Assembly: GCA_044359955.1 (NCBI GenBank) | Contig: JBIKLF010000006.1 | Location: 62,001 to 126,000 of the forward strand | Reading direction: 5' to 3' | Length of the DNA: 64,000 nt | Source: JACTMZ01 sp044359955 | Lineage (GTDB): Bacteria > Verrucomicrobiota > Verrucomicrobiia > Chthoniobacterales > JACTMZ01 | Part shown: positions 1 through 7,470 of the stretch, one piece after another | Layout: the number at the start of each line of letters is the position of its first letter | How positions within the stretch are numbered: position 1 is the stretch's first letter | Position numbers and translations under genes: made by a program | The notes under the pieces: model-generated | What the model saw: the letters and a program-made list of their open reading frames with translations, nothing else | Databases searched by the model: none | What the model was told of the DNA's origin: nothing

Positions 1-625
1 CGCGCAGGTAATCGAAGCCGAACTCGCTGTTCGTCCCGTAAGTGATGTCGCAGGCGTATTGGGCGCGGCGCACTTCCGGGGGCTGGTCGTGCTGGATGAT
101 GCCGACGGTGAGACCGAGGAAGCGGTAGATTTCACCGACCCACTCGGCATCGCGACGGGCGAGGTAATCGTTGACCGTGACGAGGTGCGCGCCGCGGCCG
201 GCCAAGGCATTGAGGTAGAGCGGCAGGGTGGCGACGAGGGTTTTGCCTTCGCCGGTGGCCATTTCGGCGATGCGCCCGCTATGCAGGACCATGCCACCAA
301 TAAGTTGCACGTCAAAGTGGACCATCTGCCATTCGAGCGGATGGTCGACCACGCTGACACTGCGCCCGCAGAGACGGCGGGCCGTGTTTTTCACCATGGC
401 AAAGGCCTCGGGCAGGATTTGATCGAGGGCCTTCTGCTGCTCTTTGTAGTCCTCGATGGCGGAAATCCGCGCCTTCCATTCGGCGGTCATGCGGCGGAGG
501 TCGTCGTCCGAGAGCGACTGGTATTGCTCCTCGAATTCGTTGATTTGGCGGACCGTCGGCATCATGCGCTTGATCTCGCGCTGATTTTTCGAGCCGACGA
601 TTTTCTTGATGATGAAATTGATCAT
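1..625 (-). CDS. secA: Preprotein translocase ATPase SecA, N-terminal part (runs off the window)
   Basis: SecA is the cytoplasmic motor that pushes unfolded preproteins through SecYEG. About 208 N-terminal codons are present and the rest lies beyond position 1. The start reads MIINFIIKKIVGSKNQREIK. The Walker A segment MATGEGKT lies near residue 123-130, followed by TVNDYLARRDAEW and YGTNSEFGFDYLR, all characteristic of the SecA DEAD motor domain. The ATG at 623-625 fits the normal SecA N-terminus. It is divergent from the next gene. The identification is very safe; only the C-terminal part cannot be judged. Confidence 0.97.
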   Translation of the reverse strand, partial: MINFIIKKIVGSKNQREIKRMMPTVRQINEFEEQYQSLSDDDLRRMTAEWKARISAIEDYKEQQKALDQILPEAFAMVKNTARRLCGRSVSVVDHPLEWQMVHFDVQLIGGMVLHSGRIAEMATGEGKTLVATLPLYLNALAGRGAHLVTVNDYLARRDAEWVGEIYRFLGLTVGIIQHDQPPEVRRAQYACDITYGTNSEFGFDYLR

Positions 626-657
626 AACTGCGTCCGCCCCGCGGCGGGAAAACCTGC

Positions 658-685
658 AAATTATCCGTCCGGACCCCTGTCGCAA
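658..685 (-). promoter_or_regulatory. Putative secA promoter
   Basis: On the minus strand TTGCGA (680-685) and TAATTT (658-663) are separated by 16 bases, about 33 bases before the secA ATG. This fits a sigma-70-type promoter. It was found by eye and has no experimental support. Confidence 0.45.
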
Positions 686-707
686 AGGAAATTGGGGGGC
701 TGCGGAC

Positions 708-735
708 TTGCCCCCGAGGCCGGACGGCTTAGGTT
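708..735 (+). promoter_or_regulatory. Putative promoter of the secreted-protein gene at 745
   Basis: TTGCCC (708-713) and TAGGTT (730-735) are separated by 16 bases. Transcription would begin about 3 bases before the ATG at 745, giving an almost leaderless message, and no Shine-Dalgarno sequence is evident. This is inference from spacing only. Confidence 0.35.
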
Positions 736-744
736 CAACGTGCC

Positions 745-1455
745 ATGAAAATGTGTTTGCTGACCATCTTGCTGGGGGCGTGGCCGGTCTGGGCTACCGC
801 CCAAAACACCAATCCGGCACCCCAACCCGATCCGATGGCGGCCTTGGCCGGTCTGATCAAAGCTTTCCAAGGCGCCTCCTCTCCGGACGGGACTGCCCCG
901 GAGGGAACTCCGGATCCGCTGGCGGCGGCGGCGCAATTGTTTCAGGCTTTCCAGGGAGGGACCAACAACCCGCTGGCGGCCATGGGAGCAAAGCCGGCGG
1001 TCGATTTCCGCGAATTGCGGGCCCTCCTTCCCGAGGAGGCGGCCGGCTTGCGCCGCACCTCGGCGCGTGGAAAGAAAACCGGCGCTTTCGGTGCGGGTGT
1101 TTCCGAAGCAACGGGCGACTACGGCGAAGCCGGCACCCCGCAACTCGAAATTCAGATCAAGGATCTCGCCGCGATGGGTCCATTGGGTGCCATGGCCGGG
1201 TTTGGTTGGACCGCGGCCGAAATCGACAGCGAGGGCGACGACGGATACGAGCGCACCACGCAATACAAGGGACGCACGGGACTGGAGAAATACCGGACGA
1301 TTGACCGCTCCGGCTCGGCCACGGTGATGATCGCCGGGCGCTTTATGGTCGAGATCAAGGGCCACAACATTGACCCGGCGCAACTCCGGGCGGCGGTTGA
1401 GGCGATCGACTTCGACGCGCTTGAGCGACTGGCCAATCGCCCGCAGGTCCAGTAG
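745..1455 (+). CDS. Secreted protein of unknown function
   Basis: A 236-residue protein with a cleavable signal peptide (residues 1 to about 20, ending WATAQ). It continues with a Pro/Ala/Gly-rich stretch holding two imperfect repeats of the type DP-M/L-AA-x-L-(I/F)-x-AFQG near residues 29-45 and 57-72. A globular region follows from about residue 86, with a possible beta-rich C-terminal half. It is expected in the periplasm or outside the cell. I recognise no family. It is divergent from secA and stops just before the convergent gene at 1460. The ATG directly precedes the signal peptide. Confidence 0.75.
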   Translation: MKMCLLTILLGAWPVWATAQNTNPAPQPDPMAALAGLIKAFQGASSPDGTAPEGTPDPLAAAAQLFQAFQGGTNNPLAAMGAKPAVDFRELRALLPEEAAGLRRTSARGKKTGAFGAGVSEATGDYGEAGTPQLEIQIKDLAAMGPLGAMAGFGWTAAEIDSEGDDGYERTTQYKGRTGLEKYRTIDRSGSATVMIAGRFMVEIKGHNIDPAQLRAAVEAIDFDALERLANRPQVQ

Positions 1456-1459
1456 ACGC

Positions 1460-1952
1460 TCAGCGCCGGTAGCGGGCCGCGAGATCCTCGTGGCGAACCT
1501 CGACGAGCAACCACGCCCAGGGCCAGCGGCCGCTTTTTCGCCAGCGAAATTCGAACACCCCGCGCGCCGCCCGCACCTCTTCGATCACGGCGTGGGCGAC
1601 GGGCGAACCCGAGCCGAAAACGCCAAGCGGTCCGCTCGCCGACCATTCGTCGCCGCCTCCGGAGATTTGCCGCGGCCCCGTTGCCGTGATTTGCAGCGCA
1701 AAGAAGTGGCTGAACAACAAGCGCGCCTCGTCGATCGACGTCGGGCGGTCGGTCATGCCCCCACGCATCGCGGTAATCGGGGGACATCATCCGCTCGACC
1801 GCCGGCCAATCGCGGGCCGAGGCGCGTTGGAGCAAATTCAGGGTGTGCAAGTCCACCTGCCGGGCCAGCTGCCAGAGTTGGAAAAGCCAAATCACCAACG
1901 CGGCCACCGCCGCGATGACCGCGGTTTTGATCCATGACACCGGAACGAGCAC
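1460..1952 (-). pseudogene. Membrane-anchored protein of unknown function, frameshifted
   Basis: Two overlapping minus-strand frames make one protein only if joined. The first starts at a GTG (1952) and encodes an N-terminal membrane segment (VIAAVAALVIWLFQLW) and a helical stretch ending SPDYRDAWG. The second continues MTDRPTSIDEARLLFSHFF and ends at 1460. The break falls in a run of five G (plus-strand C run 1758-1762); with four G the protein reads straight through as about 164 residues. The layout (anchor plus a small alpha/beta domain) recalls NTF2-like proteins, but that is a guess. It may be a real mutation or a sequencing error. Confidence 0.6.
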
Positions 1953-2086
1953 CTTGGATTTTTATACCCGCAGGGTGCACCGGGCGCAGAGCAGAAAAGA
2001 ACGCCCTGCCGCAAGCCGGGCTCGGCCGCCTCCTGCCGAGACCCCCTCCCTTGGCAATCATCTTGCACCGAGGGCGCGGGCAGGCG

Positions 2087-4360
2087 ATGGTACGGCTCGA
2101 CATGCCAAGATCCCGCCGCCGGCCCGCTTCCAAAGATCGCCGGCCCGCCTCCCGCCCGAAAGCGGCACCCAGCCCCCGCCGCCCCAAACCCCAGACGGCG
2201 CGGAAAAAGCCGGAAAACACCCCGCCCACGCCTGGTCCGGTTCTCACCCCCTCCGGTCTTTCCGATCCCGAGTTGTCTGCCCGCGTGCTCGACCTCGTGC
2301 GCAAGCGCCGCCAGTCCCCGCCGTCCCTGCAGGAAATCGCCCAGGTCCTCCAAGCCCGCGGCAAAGACGCACCCTCCGTGGCACGCGTTCTTCATGATTT
2401 GGAAATCGCCGGCGACATCGTGCGGGTGCGTCAGGACCGTTTCACTCTCCCGGAGGAAGCCGACCTCGTGGTTGGCTCGGTGCAGACCCACCGCGACGGA
2501 TCAGCCCACCTCCTGCGCGACAAGCCGGGGGACCCGGAATTTTATCTCACCCCGGAGAACACCGCGACGGCCCTGCCCGGAGACCGCGTGGTCGTTCGTC
2601 ATCTGCGCGACCAGCCGCCGCACCGCGGGTATCAACCGTGCGGCCGCGTCATCCGCATCCTCAAACGCGGCACCACGATGGCGGTCGGCACGCTCGAGAA
2701 ATCGGACCGCTTCTGGCACGTCGTGCCCGACGACAAATATTTCGTCCACAACATCTACGTCCCCCAACCGGCCGCCCCGCTGCGTCCGAACGAAGGCGAC
2801 AAGGTCGTGGTCAAACTCGGCGAATGGACCTCCCGACATACCAATCCCGAAGGCGAAATCGTCGAGGTCCTCGGGCCGGCGGACAAACCCGGCATCGACA
2901 TCGAGTCGATCATCCGCAAGTTCGACCTGCCGACCAAGTTTCCCGAAAACGTCCTCGCCGAGGCGAAGTCGTTTCCCGACACCGTGCCGGAGACCGCCGC
3001 GCGCGGGCGCGAGGATTGCCGCGGCACGCTCGTGGTGACGATCGATCCGGACGATGCCCGCGATTTCGACGACGCGATCAATGTCGAAAAAACCAAGGAC
3101 GGCTGGAAGCTCACCGTCCACGTGGCCGATGTGTCGCACTATGTCGTTCCGGCCACCCCGCTCGACCACGAGGCCTACCAACGCGGGAACAGCGTTTATT
3201 TACCCGACCGCGTCATTCCGATGCTGCCCGAGGCCTTGAGCAACGGCCTCTGCAGTCTGCGGCCGGACGAAGACCGGCTCACCTTCGCCGCGTTCCTGGA
3301 AATTTCGCATGAGGGCAAAATCCGCAAGTCGCGTTTCGCCAAGTGCATCATCCGCAGTGCCCGCCGCTTCACCTACAAAGAAGCTTTCGTCCGTTTGCAG
3401 GCCAAGCCGGCCGACAAGTTCGACCACATGTTGCACGAATCGTGGGCCATGGCTTCCGTCTTGCGCAAAAAGCGCTTCGAGGAAGGCTCGCTTGATCTCG
3501 ATTTTCCCGAGGTCAAAGTGTGGCTCGACGACCAAGGCCGCCCCGCGCGCCTCGAGCGGATCGAGAACGACATTTCCCACCAACTGATCGAGGAATGCAT
3601 GCTCGCGGCCAACGAGGCCGTGGCCCGCTTCTTCCGCATGACCCCGGCGTCCGCGATCCACCGCGTCCACGAAAAGCCGGACGAAGCCAAGCTCAACGAA
3701 TACCGCGAGCGCGTGCAGATGCACGGGCACAAGGTCGGCAACCTCTCGGTGCGCAAGGAGCTGACACGCTTCCTCAAAATGTTGCGCGGCCAACCGGAGG
3801 AATACGCGCTGAAGACCGCGCTCCTGAAGAGCCTCAAGCGGGCCAGTTACTCGCCCGAACCGGCCGGACACTACGGCCTGGCCAAGAGCGACTACACGCA
3901 TTTCACCAGTCCGATCCGCCGCTACGCGGACCTCATTGTCCACCGTGTCCTTTCCGACGTCTGCGGCTACGCCAAGCCGAAAGGCCGTATACCCTTCGGC
4001 GAGATCGCCCGGCACATCTCGACGACCGAACGCAATGCGGCGGAAGCGGAACGCGAAGCGGTGCGCTTGAAGAAATTTGAATTCTTCCGCCAGCAACTGG
4101 CCAAGAAAACCGGACAAACTTTCAAAGCCGTCGTCCTCGAAGTGCGCAACTTCGGCATGTTCATCGAATTGCCCGACGTCATGGCCGGCGGTCTCGTCCA
4201 CGTCTCCGCCCTCGGCGACGATTTCTACACCTTCGACCAGGCGCGCCAGCGTTTCATCGGACGCAAGAAAAAGAAAGTCTACCAAGCCGGCGACAAGCTG
4301 GACGTGATCGTGGCCCGCGTCGATCCCTTCAAGCAGCAGCTCGACTTCGCGCCGGCCTGA
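2087..4360 (+). CDS. rnr: Ribonuclease R
   Basis: A processive 3'-5' exoribonuclease that degrades structured RNA and takes part in RNA quality control. From the chosen ATG it has 757 residues. A basic Arg/Pro/Lys-rich head of about 60 residues is followed by a winged-helix segment, cold-shock OB domains, the RNB catalytic domain with DPDDARDFDDAI near residues 319-330 (the metal-binding aspartates), and a C-terminal S1 domain from about 674. The frame is open further upstream, but that extension overlaps the convergent gene at 1460-1952 and looks non-native; an ATG at 2102 is a second choice. It converges on the ribosomal operon. Confidence 0.93.
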   Translation: MVRLDMPRSRRRPASKDRRPASRPKAAPSPRRPKPQTARKKPENTPPTPGPVLTPSGLSDPELSARVLDLVRKRRQSPPSLQEIAQVLQARGKDAPSVARVLHDLEIAGDIVRVRQDRFTLPEEADLVVGSVQTHRDGSAHLLRDKPGDPEFYLTPENTATALPGDRVVVRHLRDQPPHRGYQPCGRVIRILKRGTTMAVGTLEKSDRFWHVVPDDKYFVHNIYVPQPAAPLRPNEGDKVVVKLGEWTSRHTNPEGEIVEVLGPADKPGIDIESIIRKFDLPTKFPENVLAEAKSFPDTVPETAARGREDCRGTLVVTIDPDDARDFDDAINVEKTKDGWKLTVHVADVSHYVVPATPLDHEAYQRGNSVYLPDRVIPMLPEALSNGLCSLRPDEDRLTFAAFLEISHEGKIRKSRFAKCIIRSARRFTYKEAFVRLQAKPADKFDHMLHESWAMASVLRKKRFEEGSLDLDFPEVKVWLDDQGRPARLERIENDISHQLIEECMLAANEAVARFFRMTPASAIHRVHEKPDEAKLNEYRERVQMHGHKVGNLSVRKELTRFLKMLRGQPEEYALKTALLKSLKRASYSPEPAGHYGLAKSDYTHFTSPIRRYADLIVHRVLSDVCGYAKPKGRIPFGEIARHISTTERNAAEAEREAVRLKKFEFFRQQLAKKTGQTFKAVVLEVRNFGMFIELPDVMAGGLVHVSALGDDFYTFDQARQRFIGRKKKKVYQAGDKLDVIVARVDPFKQQLDFAPA

Positions 4361-4542
4361 TCGCGGGCGGATTTGAACAGAAGATAACGAAGGAAACGAA
4401 GGGGTTGGGAATGGTGCTCCCTCGTGCCGACCAACTCATGACCGGCAAGTCATCGGCTTTCTACTTCTGTGCAAAAAAGTCAGGTCAGTTTCCGGTAGCT
4501 TCCCGGACCGCCGGGTCGCTCTGGTTTGGCGGAGCTGGCACC

Positions 4543-4572
4543 AAAAGCAAATCGCGCCGGGACGGCGCGATT
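4543..4572 (-). terminator. Intrinsic terminator of the ribosomal superoperon
   Basis: A perfect 9-bp inverted repeat, AATCGCGCC (4550-4558) and GGCGCGATT (4564-4572), with a 5-base loop. On the minus strand it is followed by the T-rich tail TGCTTTT. It sits 29 bases after the rpsD stop, so transcription of the long operon probably ends here. Confidence 0.8.
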
Positions 4573-4601
4573 CACTTTGTTGATATTTGCGGATGCCGCG
4601 T

Positions 4602-5213
4602 TTACCGCGAGTAGAGTTCGACGACGAGCTGCTCGTTGACGACCGGCGCGATTTCTTCGCGGGTCGGGATGCGGCTGACCGTGCCGGAGAAGTTGTCGCG
4701 GTCCACCACGAGCCAATCGGGCACGGTGCGGATCTGGGTGGCTTCCATCTGGCGGGCGGCCAAAGCGCGGGGCTTGGGCGAATCTTTGATCGAAACAACG
4801 GCGCCGGGCTTCAAGTTGGCCGAGGCGATGTCGTTCTTGCGTCCGTTCACCTTGACGTGGCCATGCGCCACCATTTGGCGGGCGGCGGTGCGGGTGCGGG
4901 CGAAGCCGAGACGGTAGACAACATTGTCCAAGCGGGTCTCGAGGAGCTGCAGGAGGGTCACACCGGTGACGCCGCGGCGGGAAAGCGCGGTCTCGAAGTA
5001 GCGGCGGAACTGGCGCTCGAGGACGCCGTATTGCGCTTTGAGCTTCTGCTTCTCGAGCAGGGCCAGGCCGTATTCCGAGGTCTTGCGGCGCATGCCTTTT
5101 TGTCCGTGCATACCCGGCGGGTAGCTCCGGCGCTCGAAATGTTTGGGTGAGCCGACGAGGAAAATGCCGAAGCGGCGGCTGAGTTTGGTTTTGGGTCCGG
5201 TGTAACGTGCCAT
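4602..5213 (-). CDS. rpsD: 30S ribosomal protein S4
   Basis: A primary 16S rRNA-binding protein of the 30S body, 203 residues, normal length. It starts MARYTGPKTKLSRRFGIFLVG and has the S4 RNA-binding domain around residues 92-155 (LETRLDNVVYRLGFARTRTAARQMVAHGHVKVNG). It is the cysteine-free form, without the zinc-binding CxxC pairs. It is the last gene of the superoperon. S4 often represses its own alpha operon in other bacteria. rpoA and rplQ, its usual downstream neighbours, are missing here. Confidence 0.97.
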   Translation of the reverse strand: MARYTGPKTKLSRRFGIFLVGSPKHFERRSYPPGMHGQKGMRRKTSEYGLALLEKQKLKAQYGVLERQFRRYFETALSRRGVTGVTLLQLLETRLDNVVYRLGFARTRTAARQMVAHGHVKVNGRKNDIASANLKPGAVVSIKDSPKPRALAARQMEATQIRTVPDWLVVDRDNFSGTVSRIPTREEIAPVVNEQLVVELYSR

Positions 5214-5255
5214 GAGTGGAGAGTGTTAAGTTTCTAAGTTTTAAGTTTTAAGACA

Positions 5256-5927
5256 CTACACGCGGCGGGCTTTGGGGGGGCGGCAGCCGTTGTGGGGCAC
5301 CGGGGTGACGTCTTTGATCACGGTGATTTCGAGGCCGATGGCTTGGAGGGCGCGGATGGCGGACTCGCGTCCGGCCCCCGGGCCTTTGACCCGGACTTCG
5401 ACTTCTTTGAGACCGTGGCCCATGGCCTGACGGGCGGCATCCTGCGCCACGAGCTGGGCGGCGTAGGCCGTGCTCTTGCGCGAGCCTTTGAAGCCGACTT
5501 TACCGGCGCTGGAGGCGCCGAGGACGGCACCGCGCTGGTCGGTGATGCTGACGATGGTGTTGTTGAAGGTGGCGAGCACGTGGGCGATGCCTTGGATGAC
5601 GTTTTTGCTGCCCTTGGCCTTGACCACTTTGACCGGGGCGATGGGGGCGTCGAGCGAGAGCATGTCGTCGGCCGCGGCGGGGGCAGCGGCTTCGGCCGCT
5701 TTGGCTTCGCCTTCTTTTTTCTTGGCCGTCTTGCCTTTGGCCGCTTTGGGTTTGGCCGCTTTTTTCTCGGCGGCGGGTTTGGCTTCGGCGGTGGCCGGAG
5801 CAGCTTCCGCCGCCACCGCCGCCTTCACTTCGGCCCGGGCCTCGGTGGCGGGGTGGTGTTCCGCGTTTTCGTCCTGGCGGCGGGCATCTTGCGATTCGCC
5901 GAGAGTTTCTTTCTTTTCGTCGCTCAT
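5256..5927 (-). CDS. rpsK: 30S ribosomal protein S11 with a long Ala/Lys-rich N-terminal extension
   Basis: S11 lies on the 30S platform near the mRNA exit. The conserved body spans about residues 104-223 (KGSKNVIQGIAHVLATFNNT to CRPPKARRV). It is preceded by about 100 residues of Ala, Lys, Glu and Pro with no predicted fold, including AKPKAAKGKTAKKKEGEAK. Typical bacterial S11 is about 130 residues and this one is 223. The ATG at 5927 sits 12 bases after rpsM; no in-frame ATG adjoins the conserved body, so the long form is likely real. About 42 A/T-rich bases separate it from rpsD. Confidence 0.93.
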   Translation of the reverse strand: MSDEKKETLGESQDARRQDENAEHHPATEARAEVKAAVAAEAAPATAEAKPAAEKKAAKPKAAKGKTAKKKEGEAKAAEAAAPAAADDMLSLDAPIAPVKVVKAKGSKNVIQGIAHVLATFNNTIVSITDQRGAVLGASSAGKVGFKGSRKSTAYAAQLVAQDAARQAMGHGLKEVEVRVKGPGAGRESAIRALQAIGLEITVIKDVTPVPHNGCRPPKARRV

Positions 5928-5939
5928 ACTTCGTAGGGA

Positions 5940-6335
5940 TTATGTTTTGCCGGCTTTGGCATCGGGATTTTTCTGCACGCCGACCGTCTTGCGCGGACCT
6001 TTGCGGGTGCGGGCGTTGGTCTGGGTGCGTTGACCGCGCACGGGCAACCCGCGGCGGTGGCGGATGCCACGGTGACAATTGATGGCCTGCAGGCGCTTGA
6101 GGTTGCCTTGCAATTCGCGGCGGAGGTCACCTTCGATGATGACGCCGTTGTTGCCGATGATCTGGACGATCAGGGAGATCTGCTCGGGCGAGAGATCCTT
6201 GGCGCGGGTGTTGGGATCGATCGAAGCTTCGGCCAGGACGCGCTTGGCGACGGTCGGTCCGATGCCGTAGATATACGGCAGGGAGGCTTCGATGCGTTTG
6301 TTGGGCGGGATTTCGACCCCGAGGAGGCGTGGCAT
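5940..6335 (-). CDS. rpsM: 30S ribosomal protein S13
   Basis: An S13 of 131 residues that contacts the 50S subunit and P-site tRNA in the 30S head. It begins MPRLLGVEIPPNKRIEASL, has the helix-two-turn-helix core (GIGPTVAKRVL) and the conserved basic tail RGLPVRGQRTQTNARTRKG. It ends with a short Lys/Ala extension. It lies 7 bases downstream of rpmJ and 12 bases upstream of rpsK, as expected for the alpha operon. Confidence 0.97.
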   Translation of the reverse strand: MPRLLGVEIPPNKRIEASLPYIYGIGPTVAKRVLAEASIDPNTRAKDLSPEQISLIVQIIGNNGVIIEGDLRRELQGNLKRLQAINCHRGIRHRRGLPVRGQRTQTNARTRKGPRKTVGVQKNPDAKAGKT

Positions 6336-6342
6336 ATGCGTG

Positions 6343-6456
6343 TTATCCTTGTCTTTGTTTATGGCGCGGGTTTTTGCAAACGACGCGCACGACGTTGTTC
6401 CGCCGGATGATCCGGCAGCCTTCGCAAAGGCGTTTGACTGAAGCTCTGACTTTCAT
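6343..6456 (-). CDS. rpmJ: 50S ribosomal protein L36
   Basis: A very small gene of 37 codons. It encodes MKVRASVKRLCEGCRIIRR, continuing to VCKNPRHKQRQG. The zinc ribbon ligands C11, C14, C27 and H32 are all present, so this is the zinc-binding (C+) form. It sits between infA and rpsM, the usual place for rpmJ. The ATG is at 6454-6456 and the TAA at 6343-6345. Confidence 0.96.
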   Translation of the reverse strand: MKVRASVKRLCEGCRIIRRNNVVRVVCKNPRHKQRQG

Positions 6457-6468
6457 GGTGTGATCCTT

Positions 6469-6687
6469 TTATTTCTTTCGGTAAGTGATGCGTCCTTTGC
6501 TCAAGTCATACGGGGACAACTCGATCATGACCTTGTCACCGGGCAAAATGCGAATGAAGTGCATGCGCATCTTGCCCGAGATGTGCGCGAGGATGCGATG
6601 ACCGTTGGGCAAATCCACGCGGAACATCGTATTCGGCAGCAACTCGGCAACCTTGCCTTCTACTTCAATAGCGTCTTTTTTCGCCAT
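6469..6687 (-). CDS. infA: Translation initiation factor IF-1
   Basis: A 72-residue OB-fold (S1-like) protein that binds the 30S A site during initiation. The sequence MAKKDAIEVEGKVAELLPN, then RVDLPNGHRILAHISGKMRMHFIRILPGDKV, is typical and of standard length. Its first 28 bases overlap the 3' end of map in another frame, so it is translationally coupled to the aminopeptidase. rpmJ follows 12 bases later. Confidence 0.97.
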   Translation of the reverse strand: MAKKDAIEVEGKVAELLPNTMFRVDLPNGHRILAHISGKMRMHFIRILPGDKVMIELSPYDLSKGRITYRKK

Positions 6688-7424
6688 GTCAAAACTTCCG
6701 GTTCATCTTTTGTAACCAGCACGGTGTGTTCAAAATGCGCCGAGGGCAGCCCGTCGGCCGTCACGACCGTCCATTTGTCGTCCAAAACCCGCACCGCACT
6801 GACCCCCAGGTTGATCATTGGCTCGATGGCCAAGGTCATGCCGGCTTTGAGCTTGGGTCCGCGCCCGGCTTTGCCGTAGTTGGGAATCTGAGGGTCCTCA
6901 TGCAATTTGCGCCCCACCCCGTGGCCGACAAATTCGCGGACCACCGAATAGCCGCGGGCCAGGGCGGCCTGTTCGATGAAGGAGGAAATGTCCCCCACCC
7001 GGCGTCCGTGGGTCACATGCGGGATGACATCGCGCAGGATGCGCGCCGTGTCTTCGACCAAGCGATCGACTTTGGGCGGGACCACGCCGATGCGGATGGT
7101 GGTGGCATTGTCGCCGATCCAGCCGTTTTTGTTCACACCGACGTCGAGTTTGAGGATGTCACCGTAAGCCAGACGGCGGTCACCGCCGATGCCGTGCACC
7201 ACTTCCTCGTTCACCGAGATGCAAAGGTGGCCGGGAAATTTGCGGTAGCCGAGGAACGCGCTCTTCGCGCCGGCTTCATCGATGAATTGGGCGCAGGCCT
7301 CGTTGATGTCGCGCGTGGTCATGCCCGGAGTGACCAGATTCTCCAATTTGTCGAGCACCCCGGAGGCGACCTTGCAGGCGGTGCGCATGGCCTCGATCTC
7401 GCGCTCGTTCTTGATCGGGATCAT
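6660..7424 (-). CDS. map: Methionine aminopeptidase, type I
   Basis: Removes the initiator methionine from nascent proteins. From ATG 7424 the protein has 254 residues and begins MIPIKNEREIEAMRTACKVA. Metal ligands of the pita-bread fold are visible: two Asp in LKLDVGVNKNGWIGDNATT, His in FVGHGVGRKLHEDP, Glu in LAIEPMINLG and Glu in SAHFEHTVLVT. It lacks the N-terminal zinc extension of some homologues. The frame stays open upstream into secY, but this start matches the family. It overlaps infA by 28 bases. Confidence 0.95.
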   Translation of the reverse strand: MIPIKNEREIEAMRTACKVASGVLDKLENLVTPGMTTRDINEACAQFIDEAGAKSAFLGYRKFPGHLCISVNEEVVHGIGGDRRLAYGDILKLDVGVNKNGWIGDNATTIRIGVVPPKVDRLVEDTARILRDVIPHVTHGRRVGDISSFIEQAALARGYSVVREFVGHGVGRKLHEDPQIPNYGKAGRGPKLKAGMTLAIEPMINLGVSAVRVLDDKWTVVTADGLPSAHFEHTVLVTKDEPEVLTWRKKTLLK

Positions 7425-7470
7425 CGACGACAGAAAGGGAAACCGGGCAAACACGGGCGGTTGACGCGGA

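Noticed and set aside
3200..4285. A 361-codon minus-strand frame across rnr
   Set aside because: Antisense to the RNB and S1 domains of RNase R; no homology seen.
4405..4614. A 69-codon plus-strand frame in the gap between rnr and rpsD
   Set aside because: It runs through the rpsD terminator and into rpsD, with no ribosome site or family.
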